DNA of 64,000 nucleotides from contig DJFE01000019.1 in the NCBI GenBank assembly GCA_002432025.1, positions 40,202-104,201 on the forward strand, in the 5' to 3' direction. Origin of the DNA: Candidatus Avelusimicrobium stercoris. Its GTDB lineage: Bacteria; Elusimicrobiota; Elusimicrobia; Elusimicrobiales; Elusimicrobiaceae. How positions within the stretch are numbered: position 1 is the stretch's first letter; the number at the start of each line of letters is the position of its first letter. The notes under the pieces were generated by a model. It did not search any database, was not told the origin of the DNA, and saw nothing but the letters and a program-made list of their open reading frames with translations. Of the stretch, positions 41,634 to 51,026 are shown piece after piece. Made by a program: the position numbers and the translations under genes.

Positions 41634-43403
41634 CTATTTTTGCGCATTGGCCGGCGTGTCGTTCATCGCCCGTTCCTCGGCGCGCATACCCAAAATGTTT
41701 TCGTTTACGCGCAGAGCATAGTCGCCGATTCTTTCAAAGTTATTTAAAATGTCGGCGTAGGCGGTAATGGAGTCCGGCGTGGAACTTTGGCCTGCGTTAA
41801 TGCGTTCGCGCAAATCGTGCAAGAAGCGTTTGCGCAGGGTGTTTAAAAGTTCCTCATCTTTGAGCGCTTCGTCAAAGGTTTTTTCCGCCTGCAAATGCCA
41901 TTGGCGGGTGGGCTGTTGGATATCTACCAAAATGCGGCGGGTGCGCTTGGTGATGTTTTTGGTCAGTTTGGCGATTTCCTCCAAGTCCTCAATGTCGGCT
42001 TCGGTAAACGGTTGTTTATCGTGGAATTTTTCCAAAATGCGGGCGATTTTTTCGCCGCAGTCGCCCATATGCTCAATGCTGTTTAACACGTCAAAGAGCG
42101 AGAACGCCTGCGCCACCGCCTGGCGGGATAGGTTCCCGTGCGTAAGGGCGGTTAAGTAAATATTAATTTTATGTTCCAAAACGTCGGTGGTTTTTTCGGC
42201 GGCTTTTACGTCCTCAATCAAGCGGGAGAACATTTTGTCGTCGTCAACTTTTACGGCGTGGATGAGTTTATCCGTCATTTTGGTTACAAAACTCATCATA
42301 CGTTCCACCTCTTTGCGCACCGCAATTAACGCCAGTTCAGGCGTGCTCGTAAAGCGGGTGGATAAAAAGATAAGTTCGTGTTCCTTTTTGTCCTCGCGTT
42401 TGGATTTGGGAATAATAAAATAGGTCAAGTGCGCCAGTTGTTTTAAAAGCGGCAGCATTAACATCGTGTTAATCACGTTAAACACGGTGTGGAACGCGGA
42501 AATATGGTACGGAAGGACAGCCGTTAGTTGCTCCGGATCCTGCGTGTAGGGCGAGCCGGGCACAATCCAGTCCACAAAGTGTACAAAGTGTTTGAAAATG
42601 CACACCACCCAAAAGACGCCGATGATATTAAACAAAAAGTGTCCGAGGGCGGCGCGCTTGGCGGTTTTGCTCGCGCCGATAGCGGCCAAGTTGGCGGTAA
42701 TGGTGGTGCCGATGTTTTCCCCCAACACAAGCGCGCACGAGGTCGGAAAGTCAATAATCCCGGCGGCGGCACAGGTGAGCGTCATTGCCATAACGGCGCT
42801 GGACGATTGGAGAATAACGGTTAAAATAGTACCGCTGAAAATGAGGGTAAGCAAATTAAACAAATTGTCCGGGCGGAAGCGGGAAATCCAGGCCACAACC
42901 TGCGGGTTTTGCGCAAAATCGGCCGGGATGGCGTTCTTCATTATGTCCAAGCCCAAAAAGAGGAGCCCGAAGCCGACCAAGGTTTCCCCAATGCGGCGGA
43001 TAATGGCAAATCTGGGGATGAACTGCGCAAAGAAGCCAATAGCGATAACGGGCAGGGCAAAGAGCGAAATCTGCATTTTAAAGCCGAACAAACTGACAAT
43101 CCAAGCCGTCATCGTCGTACCGATGTTGGCCCCGAAGATAACCCCCAAGGATTGATACAGGTTCAAAAGGCCCGCGCTCGCAAAGCCGACGACCATTACC
43201 GTGGTGGCACTGGACGACTGGATAATACTGGTTACCAACGCCCCGCAGGCGGTAGCCGCAAAGCGGTTCGTGGTGGCGATGCCCAGCAGTTGGCGCATCC
43301 TTTCGCCGGAGGCCTTTTGCAGGCCGTCGCTCATTATCTTCATACCGAATAAGAACACGGCCAGGCCGCCGAGTAAGTTTAAAATTTCAAGCAAGGTTGA
43401 CAT
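41634..43403 (-). CDS. Na+/phosphate cotransporter with PhoU domain (NptA family)
   Basis: The first 330 residues hold two inverted Na/Pi-symporter repeats, each with the QSSSA signature (TSIIQSSSATTVMVVGFASA and TVILQSSSAVMAMTLTCAAA), and eight or more membrane helices. The last 230 residues are helical with the PhoU pattern (LEHKINIYLTAL, LNSIEHMGDCGEKIARILE, LNNFERIGDYALRV). It imports phosphate with Na+ at the inner membrane, and the PhoU part may regulate it. It is the first gene of a small operon with the YkvA-like protein. Confidence 0.93.
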   Translation of the reverse strand: MSTLLEILNLLGGLAVFLFGMKIMSDGLQKASGERMRQLLGIATTNRFAATACGALVTSIIQSSSATTVMVVGFASAGLLNLYQSLGVIFGANIGTTMTAWIVSLFGFKMQISLFALPVIAIGFFAQFIPRFAIIRRIGETLVGFGLLFLGLDIMKNAIPADFAQNPQVVAWISRFRPDNLFNLLTLIFSGTILTVILQSSSAVMAMTLTCAAAGIIDFPTSCALVLGENIGTTITANLAAIGASKTAKRAALGHFLFNIIGVFWVVCIFKHFVHFVDWIVPGSPYTQDPEQLTAVLPYHISAFHTVFNVINTMLMLPLLKQLAHLTYFIIPKSKREDKKEHELIFLSTRFTSTPELALIAVRKEVERMMSFVTKMTDKLIHAVKVDDDKMFSRLIEDVKAAEKTTDVLEHKINIYLTALTHGNLSRQAVAQAFSLFDVLNSIEHMGDCGEKIARILEKFHDKQPFTEADIEDLEEIAKLTKNITKRTRRILVDIQQPTRQWHLQAEKTFDEALKDEELLNTLRKRFLHDLRERINAGQSSTPDSITAYADILNNFERIGDYALRVNENILGMRAEERAMNDTPANAQK

Positions 43404-43429
43404 TTGTGGGAGTTCTCCTTAATTCATAT

Positions 43430-43458
43430 AAAAAGAAAGAGCCGTTTAATCGGCTCCT
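43430..43458 (-). terminator. terminator of the 43522-44655 gene
   Basis: Read on the - strand, GAGCCG-ATTAAA-CGGCTC is followed by TTTCTTTTT. A second GC-rich hairpin (CCCGCCG/CGGCGGG, about 43480-43500) stands before it. Confidence 0.8.
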
Positions 43459-43521
43459 TCCGTAACAAAAATACACTGGCCCGCCGCAAGTACGGCGGGG
43501 ATAGATAAAGAAACGCAAGCG

Positions 43522-44655
43522 TTACTTGGACATTTTAATGGAGGTTTGATTGTCATCCGGTTTATCCGTTTTTTCGTGCTTGGTTTGCTGGGCCCACATT
43601 TGCTGATTGGCTTCAATTTGTTTGGCCATTTCGTCGTCAAACAAAATAGTGGGCATACGGTCTTCATCCGCGTACTGAACGATATCCTCGCTCTTGGGCG
43701 GTTGGTAAACTTTATCTAAATGTTGGTTCATCGCTTCCGGCTCGGCGGATTTTAAAGAGGCGCGCGTTACCTGCAAGCCTACTTGGTGGTGCAGGTCCTG
43801 CTCGGTAACGGGTTTGCCAAGGCCGGGCGGCAGGACGTTATTGTCCGCCCCAAAAACTTGGGTGGGTTCATCCGTCAGTTGTACTTCGGGCGCGGGCGTA
43901 TAGGAACCGCGGTTTTCACCGTAGTCCAGGTTTAAAAAGACCAAAATGTAAAAGCCTGCAAGCGATACCCAAAAGAGAAACCACAACACCAGCAGCACAC
44001 CGCCCGCAACCAGCCACGGGGCGGTAAGGGCGGCTAAATGGAAACTGTCCGCAAAGAAGAGCGGAATCCCCACATACAGCGCATAGCCTGCTGCTCCCAC
44101 CACTAAAATAGGGGCTAAAAAGGAAATCAGACACATTGATAGGGTCATCCCCCAGCGGTGGCCGGTTAATTGCCAACTGTAAATAAGGGCGGAAATGGGG
44201 CCTTGTTCTCTTAACACAATCGCCGCCGGAACGAAAATCGTGCGGAATTGCAAAAAGAGAAACAAGATATATCCGATAACGGCAATCGGCACCGAGCGGG
44301 AAGCCACCATTAATATAGCCAAGCCACCCGCTACTACACCCATTATCAGGGAATAGATAACCAAATAAACGGTGGGTAAGGCCGCATTTGTGCAGGAGTT
44401 GGAAAAGGATTCCCCGTCGTTTTGCGCTTTAATACCCAACTGGCGCATAAATACCGCCCCACAAAAGAGGGAAAAGGGCATTACCAAGATTTTGGCAATA
44501 ACCAGCGGCAGGCCCAGCCAGGCAAAAGCAAAGATGAGCGCATATAGCAAAATCCCCAATAAAATGAGGGCGAAAATAGCCCCCCCAGCCCGGTTGGTTA
44601 AGCGGAAACTGTTAAGAAAGAGAGTAAATATATTTTGTTGTTCGCGGAGGTCCAT
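43522..44655 (-). CDS. polytopic membrane protein with long polar tail, unknown
   Basis: I do not recognise the family with confidence. The first 250 residues contain six hydrophobic segments with a pattern like the membrane domains of DUF975/glycerophosphodiester-phosphodiesterase-type proteins (for example FLQFRTIFVPAAIVLREQGP and ALIYSWQLTGHRWGMTL). The last 125 residues are polar, rich in Gln, Asp and Lys, probably disordered and cytoplasmic. ATG 44655 has AAGGAGCGG upstream. It is monocistronic. Confidence 0.7.
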   Translation of the reverse strand: MDLREQQNIFTLFLNSFRLTNRAGGAIFALILLGILLYALIFAFAWLGLPLVIAKILVMPFSLFCGAVFMRQLGIKAQNDGESFSNSCTNAALPTVYLVIYSLIMGVVAGGLAILMVASRSVPIAVIGYILFLFLQFRTIFVPAAIVLREQGPISALIYSWQLTGHRWGMTLSMCLISFLAPILVVGAAGYALYVGIPLFFADSFHLAALTAPWLVAGGVLLVLWFLFWVSLAGFYILVFLNLDYGENRGSYTPAPEVQLTDEPTQVFGADNNVLPPGLGKPVTEQDLHHQVGLQVTRASLKSAEPEAMNQHLDKVYQPPKSEDIVQYADEDRMPTILFDDEMAKQIEANQQMWAQQTKHEKTDKPDDNQTSIKMSK

Positions 44656-44718
44656 TTCACCGCTCCTTATTAGAGTACACAAACATTATAGCAAAACGCG
44701 CGCGCGTTGCGTAGAAAA

Positions 44719-45909
44719 TCAAAATAACTTTTCTAACGCCTTAGCGGCGGAAAAACCACTGCTCCAAGCCCATTGCAGGTTGAACCCGCCCAGGCGGCCC
44801 GTTACGTCCAAGAGTTCGCCGATAACATATAAGCCGGGGATGCGGCGGGCCTCAAAGGTGGACGGATTGATTTCGCGCACGTCAATGCCGCCAGCCGTTA
44901 CCTCGGCCTTGGAAAATCCGCCCGTTCCCGCTGGTACAAAGGTAAAGCGGTTTACCAGTTGGGCGGCCTTTTCTATTTCCGCGCGGGAAGCGTTGGGCAG
45001 TTTATCGTCCAGTTCCCCAAGCAGGGCTTTTACAATTTTTGCGCTTATTTTGCCGTGCAAGGCGGCGGAAAAGGTGTGCGCGGTATTTTTTTGTGCGGTG
45101 AACAGCGCGTGCGCATCCTCCCCGGGCAGGAAATCTACGGTTACTTTTTCCCCTTCCTTCCAAAATAGCGAGGCGGACAGCACCGCCGGTCCGCTGATGC
45201 CATCGTGCGTAAAGAGCAACGAGCCCTCAAAAGGGTGCTCCCCGCACGATACGCGGGCGTTTTGCGTGTTTCCTGCCAGTTTAAAAAGTTGCTCCCGCAA
45301 ACTTTTTTCAAAGGTAAGCCCTACAAGCGCCGGGCGCTGGGGAATAATGTTCAGGCCAAACTGGCGCGCTATTTTGATACCAAAGTTGCTTGCGCCCAAG
45401 GCCGGGAAGGATAATCCCCCCGTAGCCAACACCACGCGCTGGGCGCGGATAGGCCCGGCCGAGGTATTGACCACAAACAGACCGTTTTCCTGTTTTACAT
45501 CTAGGGCCTGCGTGTCTGTTAAAATTTGGGTGTTGGCCTCGCGGGCGCGGCGGATGAGAAAGCGCACAATGTCCCGTGCGTCCATAGTAAAGAGTTGCCC
45601 GTCTTTCCGCTCCTCCCATTTCAGGCCCGCTTCATCCAACAGGGAAACAAAATCCTGCGGTTTTAATGCGGCTAAGGCGTTTTTGACAAAGTGTTTATTT
45701 GTACAGGCATAGTCCGTAGCGCGGGCAAAACGGTTGGAAAAATTGCATTTTCCTCCGCCCGAAACGCTTATTTTGCGGCCCGGGTGGGTGTTGTGTTCTA
45801 TTAATACTTTGGGGCTTCTTGAAAAGCTGCCCGCGCAAAAAAGCCCGCCGGCTCCTGCGCCAATAATAGCGGTGTGAAAAACGGTATTTTTAAGTTCGTT
45901 GTAGTTCAT
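44719..45909 (-). CDS. HI0933/YhiN-family FAD-dependent oxidoreductase
   Basis: The FAD dinucleotide motif AIIGAGAGGLFCAG begins at residue 13. The family phrases PGRKISVSGGGKCNFSN and RVVLATGGLSFPALGAS are complete, and the C-terminal GGIDVREINPSTFEARRIPG and LYVIGELLDVTGRLGGFNLQ are typical of HI0933-like proteins. Members include flavoproteins that reduce organic substrates (BaiN-type); the physiological substrate is not known. The length of 396 residues is normal. It is divergent from the Fur-family gene, with about 100 bp of AT-rich promoter region between them. Confidence 0.9.
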   Translation of the reverse strand: MNYNELKNTVFHTAIIGAGAGGLFCAGSFSRSPKVLIEHNTHPGRKISVSGGGKCNFSNRFARATDYACTNKHFVKNALAALKPQDFVSLLDEAGLKWEERKDGQLFTMDARDIVRFLIRRAREANTQILTDTQALDVKQENGLFVVNTSAGPIRAQRVVLATGGLSFPALGASNFGIKIARQFGLNIIPQRPALVGLTFEKSLREQLFKLAGNTQNARVSCGEHPFEGSLLFTHDGISGPAVLSASLFWKEGEKVTVDFLPGEDAHALFTAQKNTAHTFSAALHGKISAKIVKALLGELDDKLPNASRAEIEKAAQLVNRFTFVPAGTGGFSKAEVTAGGIDVREINPSTFEARRIPGLYVIGELLDVTGRLGGFNLQWAWSSGFSAAKALEKLF

Positions 45910-45946
45910 ATATATAGGTTTTCTATATTATACAAAAAGAAAAAAT

Positions 45947-45999
45947 TTGATTTTGTTTTCAAATATGCTATACTCTTAATAGGAATTATTATTAATAAT
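45947..45999 (+). promoter_or_regulatory. promoter and palindrome before the Fur/PerR-like gene
   Basis: TTGATT (45947-45952), a 16-bp spacer and TATACT (45969-45974, extended by TGC) form a promoter. The 12-bp palindrome ATTATTAATAAT (45988-45999) lies just downstream, where autoregulation by a Fur/PerR protein would act. Confidence 0.65.
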
Positions 46000-46008
46000 T
46001 TGAAAATT

Positions 46009-46461
46009 ATGCAAACCAACACACAAAACGACGAGTTGCAAAAACGCTTGGCCTTTTTTGAGGGCCAATGCCGCGCAAGAGGATTAAGAGTAACCAACCA
46101 ACGGCGGGAAATCTTCCGTGCGGTGGCGGCCTCGTGCGAACATCCGTGCGCGGAAAAAGTGTTTTTGGCGGTGCGCAAGACGATGCCCAATGTGTCTTTG
46201 GATACCGTGTACCGCACGTTATCGTCGCTGGAAGAAATGGATTTGCTTATGCGTGTCGGGCTCTCGTCCAAGGCGCGCTTTGACGGGGATTTGCGTCCCC
46301 ATTGCCACTTTGTGTGCACGAACTGCGGGGAAGTGTATGACGTATTTTTAAAGGAAGGCGAGTCCTTGCCTTTGCCTGCGGATGTGGCGCATTGGGGCGA
46401 AATAAAACAGATTAATTTACAAGTGCGCGGGCTTTGCAACAAGTGCCGCGGTAACAAATAG
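46009..46461 (+). CDS. Fur-family transcriptional regulator, PerR-like
   Basis: The 150-residue protein has the Fur winged helix (RGLRVTNQRREIFRAV, then VSLDTVYRTLSSLEEMDLL) and the C-terminal metal domain with PHCHFVCTNCGEVYDV and a second CNKC pair, forming the structural zinc site. It is followed 18 bp later by rubrerythrin, which points to peroxide sensing (PerR) rather than iron control. ATG 46009 is the only start that matches the family; no strong ribosome site is visible in the AT-rich leader. An AT-rich palindrome at the promoter suggests autoregulation. Confidence 0.88.
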   Translation: MQTNTQNDELQKRLAFFEGQCRARGLRVTNQRREIFRAVAASCEHPCAEKVFLAVRKTMPNVSLDTVYRTLSSLEEMDLLMRVGLSSKARFDGDLRPHCHFVCTNCGEVYDVFLKEGESLPLPADVAHWGEIKQINLQVRGLCNKCRGNK

Positions 46462-46479
46462 GATAAAATAGGAGACAAT

Positions 46480-47019
46480 ATGGAACTGAAAGGAAGCAAG
46501 ACGGAAAAGAACTTAATGACGGCTTTTGCGGGCGAATCGCAAGCCAGAAACAAATATACGTATTACGCCTCCAAGGCTAAAAAAGAAGGCTTTGTGCAGA
46601 TTTCTAAAATTTTTGAAGAAACCGCCAACAACGAAAAAGAACACGCTAAACTTTGGTTTAAAGCCTTGCACGACAACAATATTCCCACCACGGCTGAAAA
46701 CTTGGTAGATGCCGCCAACGGCGAACACTACGAGTGGACTGATATGTATGCCACCTTCGCCAAGGAAGCCAAAGAGGAAGGTTTTGACAAACTCGCCTTC
46801 TTGTTTGAAGCCGTCGGCAAGATTGAAAAAATGCACGAAGAACGCTACCGCAAACTCCTGCACAATGTGGAAACCAACGAAGTCTTTAAAAAAGCCGGTA
46901 TCGTTATGTGGGAATGCGCCAACTGCGGCCACATCCACATCGGCGAAAAAGCCCCCGAAGTGTGCCCCGTGTGCGCTCATCCGCAGGCTTACTTTATGAT
47001 TCACCCGGAAAACTTCTAA
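46480..47019 (+). CDS. rbr: rubrerythrin
   Basis: The N-terminal ferritin-like domain carries the diiron residues (FAGESQARNKYTYYA, EETANNEKEHAKLW, FEAVGKIEKMHEERY). The C-terminal rubredoxin domain has CANCGHIHIGEKAPEVCPVC with four Cys. It reduces hydrogen peroxide to water in anaerobes, using electrons from rubredoxin or similar carriers. AGGAG stands before the ATG. It forms an operon with the PerR-like regulator and ends at a terminator. The length of 179 residues is usual. Confidence 0.97.
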   Translation: MELKGSKTEKNLMTAFAGESQARNKYTYYASKAKKEGFVQISKIFEETANNEKEHAKLWFKALHDNNIPTTAENLVDAANGEHYEWTDMYATFAKEAKEEGFDKLAFLFEAVGKIEKMHEERYRKLLHNVETNEVFKKAGIVMWECANCGHIHIGEKAPEVCPVCAHPQAYFMIHPENF

Positions 47020-47036
47020 TTGCTGTTTGAAACAGA

Positions 47037-47067
47037 TAAAAAACCCGCTCCTTGGAGCGGGTTTTTT
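47037..47067. terminator. bidirectional terminator
   Basis: AAAAACCCGCTC-CTTG-GAGCGGGTTTTTT lies between rubrerythrin and the convergent MFS gene. Confidence 0.9.
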
Positions 47068-47086
47068 CGTGTAGAAAAAGGGGCTG

Positions 47087-48472
47087 CTAGTCGCGCTTGG
47101 CCGATATTACTCCCCCCGCCGCCGCTAAGGCCGCCCCTAAAAACATTGCCGCCTGATAGCCGCGCAAGAAAGCGGTTTCGCTATCTGCGCCCGCACGCAC
47201 AAAATGGTCTTGCACCGCCGCGTAAACGGCCACGGAGCAGGCAATCCCCATAATCATCCCGGCGTTGCGGGCTAGGGCGTTTACGCTGGACACAATGCCC
47301 AGTTTATTTTTCGGGGCCGCGCTGATAACTGTATTATTGTTAGGAATTTGAAACGTGCCCGACCCACAGCCGAAAATCACCTGCGCCAGCACAATGTAAG
47401 CAAAGGACGGTTTTGCGCCGACAAAGGCAAAAAGCATTGCCCCCGTAAAGGCAAAGCCAAGTCCCACCGTGGTAATAATCCGGGCCGAGTACCGCTCCGA
47501 CAGTACGCCGCTAATCGTGGACGAAATGGCGAGTGCTACCGGGAACGGCAAGACCAAAAGGCCCGTTTGCACCGGGTCAATATGCAAAATATCCGCCGCA
47601 TAAAACGGGAACAAAACGGCGTTAGTAAAAATAGACATAAAGCCCAGCACCGCCACTACATACCCGTAGGAAATGGCCGGAATTTTAAAGATATCCAGGC
47701 CAATAAAGGGCGTTTTGCTGGTACGCTCGCGGTAGTAAAACAGTAGGAAAAACACCACCGCTGCCGCAAACGCGCACAAGATAACGGGCGAAGTCCAGGC
47801 TTTGTTGGGGCCCTCGTTCATAGCATAGAGGAAACTTAAACTGGATAGGATAAAAAAGGCCGCCCCGCTGATGTCCATACGGATTTTTGTTTTCGGGTTA
47901 AAGCGCGGGATAATCTGTATGCCGCGCCAAATGCCGATTAAACTGACGGGGATGTTTACCCAAAAGACCGACTGCCAGCCCCAATGCTGGATTAAAAAGC
48001 CCCCTACCGCCGGGCCCGCCAAGGAGCCTAATGCCACCACCGCCCCCACGCCGCCTAGGGCGCGTCCGCGGTCTTTACCCACAAAGGCTTTGGCGATAAT
48101 TGCCTGCGCATTAGCCATCATTGCGCTCGCGCCCAATCCTTGTACGGCACGGGACAAAATCATCAGCGGCAAATTGCCTGCCAAAGAACACAACAGCGAA
48201 CCGATACCAAATAGTAAAAAACCGCTTAAATACATCTTTTTGCGGCTGAACATATCGGAAAGTTTGCCAAATACGGGCAAAAAACAGGTTACCGCCAGCA
48301 AATATACGCTTACAACGGATTGGATGCTTTCAATATCTGCATTAAATTCCCCCGCCATAGACGGAAGCGCGATGTTTACAATCCCGCCGTCCAGCGTACC
48401 CATAAAGGTCCCGGTGGCGGTAACGGTAAAAATAAGCCATTTGCGCGAGAGATTAAGCGGTTGTCGTTTCAT
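47087..48472 (-). CDS. MFS transporter (DHA2-like), second copy
   Basis: About 12-14 hydrophobic segments in 461 residues. It has the DHA family motif D1/C region TGTFMGTLDGGIVNIALPSM, motif A FGKLSDMFSRKKMYLSG and motif B LSRAVQGLGASAM. Proteins of this type export drugs or metabolites by proton antiport. It is a close paralog of the gene upstream: the motifs and the long phrase around GFLIQHWGWQSVFW align without gaps. The two reading frames overlap by 20 bp. ATG 48472 follows GGGGG. It sits at the edge of the polyene cluster on the opposite strand; a part in polyene export is possible, not shown. Confidence 0.88.
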   Translation of the reverse strand: MKRQPLNLSRKWLIFTVTATGTFMGTLDGGIVNIALPSMAGEFNADIESIQSVVSVYLLAVTCFLPVFGKLSDMFSRKKMYLSGFLLFGIGSLLCSLAGNLPLMILSRAVQGLGASAMMANAQAIIAKAFVGKDRGRALGGVGAVVALGSLAGPAVGGFLIQHWGWQSVFWVNIPVSLIGIWRGIQIIPRFNPKTKIRMDISGAAFFILSSLSFLYAMNEGPNKAWTSPVILCAFAAAVVFFLLFYYRERTSKTPFIGLDIFKIPAISYGYVVAVLGFMSIFTNAVLFPFYAADILHIDPVQTGLLVLPFPVALAISSTISGVLSERYSARIITTVGLGFAFTGAMLFAFVGAKPSFAYIVLAQVIFGCGSGTFQIPNNNTVISAAPKNKLGIVSSVNALARNAGMIMGIACSVAVYAAVQDHFVRAGADSETAFLRGYQAAMFLGAALAAAGGVISAKRD

Positions 48473-49892
48473 AGAACCCCCGCGGCTGCGCCTTGCGTTT
48501 CTTGCGTTTGTCGCGCGCGGCTGAGAAGTACGCTGCCGCCAGCGAAACCACAATGCAGAAAATCATTGAATATTGGTAAGCGTTCATAAAAGAGGTTTCA
48601 TAGTCCGCCCCGATAGTTACATAATGGCGGCGTATGGTGGAAAAAATAAGCACCGATAGCGCAATTCCCATTACGGCCCCCATATTGCGCGCAAGTGCGC
48701 TCAAACTTACCACCATACCCAAGCGGTCGGCGGGTGCGGCGCTGACAATGGTATTATTATTGGGGGCCTGAAACGTGCCCGACCCACAGCCCATAATCAT
48801 TTGCGCAATTACAATATAGGTATAAGAGGGATTTTTGCCAATGCCCACAAACATAGCGGCCCCGATGATAATAAACCCAAAGCCTACGGTGGTAATCAGG
48901 CGTGCCGAGTACCGCTCGGAAAGCCAGCCCGAAAACGGCGACGAAATAGCGAGGGCCACCGGGAACGGCATTAACAGCAAACTCATATGCACGGGGTTTA
49001 GGTGCATTACATTAGCCATATAAAAAGGGAATAAAATACCGTTGCAGTTGAGCGCAATAAACCCCAGCAAAGACACAATGCACCCGTACGAAATCGCCTG
49101 TATTTTAAAGAGAGAAAGCCCGATAAAGGGCGTTTGGCTGGTTCTTTCGCGCCAATAAAATCCCGCAAAAAAGATAAGCGCGGCCGTAAACGAGCTAAGA
49201 ATCAGAAAAGACGTCCATTTTTGGTTATCGCCTTCGTCTAACGCAAAAAGAAAGCAAAAGCAGAACAGAATAAAGCAAACCGCACCCTTCCAATCCAGTT
49301 TCACTTGTTCTACGGGCTTAAAGTGCGGAATAATTTGTATCCCGCGCCAAATGCCCAGCATACTGATAGGCACGTTTATCCAGAATACCGATTGCCAGCC
49401 CCAATGTTGGATTAAAAATCCGCCCACGGCAGGGCCTGCCAAAAAGCCCGCCGCCACCATCGCTCCAATGCCGCCCAAGGCGCGGCCGCGGTCTTTGCCT
49501 TTAAAGGCCTTGGCAATAATGGCCTGGCAGTTGGAAATCATCGCGCTGGCTCCTAACCCTTGCAGGGCGCGCGAGAAAATCATCCAACTTAAACTTTGCG
49601 CAAACGTCGCCGAAAAGGAGCCAATACCAAAGAGCAAAAAGCCCGCTAAATACAGGTATTTGCGGCTGTACATATCGGAAAGTTTGCCAAATACGGGCAA
49701 AAAACAGGTGGTGGTAAGCAGGTAAATGCTTACTACCCATTGGATTCGCTCCAAATTGGCGTTCAAATCCTTTGCCATTACGGGCAAGGCCACGTTGATA
49801 ATCCCCCCGTCCAGCGTGGACATAAAAACCCCAATGGCCGTTACGGAAAAAATCAGCCATTTATAGGCAATGTGCGGCGTTTTTAGTTTCAT
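48453..49892 (-). CDS. MFS transporter (DHA2-like), first copy
   Basis: The 479-residue transporter shares GVFMSTLDGGIINVALPVMA, FGKLSDMYSRKYLYLAG and FSRALQGLGASAMISNCQAI with its neighbour. A basic C-tail (AARDKRKKRKAQPRG) is extra. The start ATG 49892 lies five bases after the stop of the methyltransferase, so the three genes form one operon. A tandem duplication is the simplest origin of the MFS pair. The substrate is unknown; the order methyltransferase-MFS-MFS suggests modification and export of one compound, but this is inference. Confidence 0.88.
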   Translation of the reverse strand: MKLKTPHIAYKWLIFSVTAIGVFMSTLDGGIINVALPVMAKDLNANLERIQWVVSIYLLTTTCFLPVFGKLSDMYSRKYLYLAGFLLFGIGSFSATFAQSLSWMIFSRALQGLGASAMISNCQAIIAKAFKGKDRGRALGGIGAMVAAGFLAGPAVGGFLIQHWGWQSVFWINVPISMLGIWRGIQIIPHFKPVEQVKLDWKGAVCFILFCFCFLFALDEGDNQKWTSFLILSSFTAALIFFAGFYWRERTSQTPFIGLSLFKIQAISYGCIVSLLGFIALNCNGILFPFYMANVMHLNPVHMSLLLMPFPVALAISSPFSGWLSERYSARLITTVGFGFIIIGAAMFVGIGKNPSYTYIVIAQMIMGCGSGTFQAPNNNTIVSAAPADRLGMVVSLSALARNMGAVMGIALSVLIFSTIRRHYVTIGADYETSFMNAYQYSMIFCIVVSLAAAYFSAARDKRKKRKAQPRGFYETTTA

Positions 49893-49897
49893 AAGCG

Positions 49898-50986
49898 TTA
49901 TTTTGTGCAACGGATTAACGTATAGGCAAAGCGGCCCACCCCGTCAAATACTTTTTCGGTTTTCAGCCCTGCCTTTTTGATGCACTCCTCCATTTCCCCC
50001 AGCGAATACATTTTGCTGTTGCCGTTGGCGATATTCGTAAAATAAAGCGAGGTGTGATTTAGGCAAAATGTACTGGCGGCGTATTCTTGGCGGTCCCATA
50101 AGGGTTCCAAAATGTAGATGCGGGCGTTCTTATCAGCCGCTTTTTTTACTTTTTTAAGGATAGAGACAATCTCGTCCTTAGAAAAGCAATCCAAAAATTG
50201 GCTCATCAGATAAGCATCCGCTCCGCCGGGGATAACCGATTTGCCGTCCAAAAGGTTGACGGCGTGGAAGGAAACGCGGTTTTTGTATTTCTTTAAATTC
50301 TTTTTGGCTACGGCCAGTTGGCCGGGCAGGTCCACAATGCCCACCTGTACCTGCGGGTCGTGGTCCAGGCATTTTTTGGCCCATTTGCCGGTGTTTCCGC
50401 CGATATCAAAAATAGTGTGCGGTTTGAGTTCAAACACCAAGGGCAAAATAGCCGGGAAGGCAATGTCGGAATAAAAATGGTCAAACGCAAACCAACTGGT
50501 GCGGTTCTTTTTGGGCAGTTTGGAAAGTCCCTCATAAACCGTCTTCCATTTGCCGAAGACCTTTAAACCCGTGGGTTTTCCCTTTATTAAAGAGTCCTTT
50601 AAGGTGTACATCCCTTGATAGCAAACATCGTTTACAAAGTCCATATTCACGCGGGTCATCGGGTCGCACAAAATAAACCAGCCCGTTTTGCTGATGTTAT
50701 ATACCCCGTCTTGCAAGGTAACTAAGTCTAACCCAAGCCCCACTTCCAGCAGGGTTTGCACGGCGTAAAGGGATAATTTTAATTTTTTGGCGATGGTTTT
50801 ATCGTCCGCGGGCGTATTATTTAAAAATTCCAAAATGCCCAAATCGCGCAGGGCGAGCGCGGCCTGAAAACTGATAGGCGCAAAAGCGATTTTCTGCGCG
50901 TCAAACGCAATATCCGCCATTGTGCGGGTGTTTTTGCGGGCCCGGCGGTAGGGCTGATTGTTTTTTGTGTTATTATTAGTTATCAT
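49898..50986 (-). CDS. SAM-dependent methyltransferase, divergent from the polyene operon
   Basis: An N-terminal winged-helix dimerisation domain (residues 25-110, typical of plant-type O-methyltransferase family 2) precedes a Rossmann domain with motif I FDIGGNTGKWAKKC, a post-I acidic VGIVDLPGQ, and LMSQFLDCFSKDEIVSILKK. Aryl polyene clusters usually include a methyltransferase that modifies the aromatic head group (ApeB in some nomenclature), and its position 40 bp from the ketoreductase with divergent transcription fits that. Whether it is a C- or O-methyltransferase cannot be told. The start at 50986 has no clear ribosome site; an internal Met at 50920 is possible. Confidence 0.8.
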   Translation of the reverse strand: MITNNNTKNNQPYRRARKNTRTMADIAFDAQKIAFAPISFQAALALRDLGILEFLNNTPADDKTIAKKLKLSLYAVQTLLEVGLGLDLVTLQDGVYNISKTGWFILCDPMTRVNMDFVNDVCYQGMYTLKDSLIKGKPTGLKVFGKWKTVYEGLSKLPKKNRTSWFAFDHFYSDIAFPAILPLVFELKPHTIFDIGGNTGKWAKKCLDHDPQVQVGIVDLPGQLAVAKKNLKKYKNRVSFHAVNLLDGKSVIPGGADAYLMSQFLDCFSKDEIVSILKKVKKAADKNARIYILEPLWDRQEYAASTFCLNHTSLYFTNIANGNSKMYSLGEMEECIKKAGLKTEKVFDGVGRFAYTLIRCTK

Positions 50987-51026
50987 ATCTATATTTCTAT
51001 TTTAATTAATTTGGAACGAGTTTACA

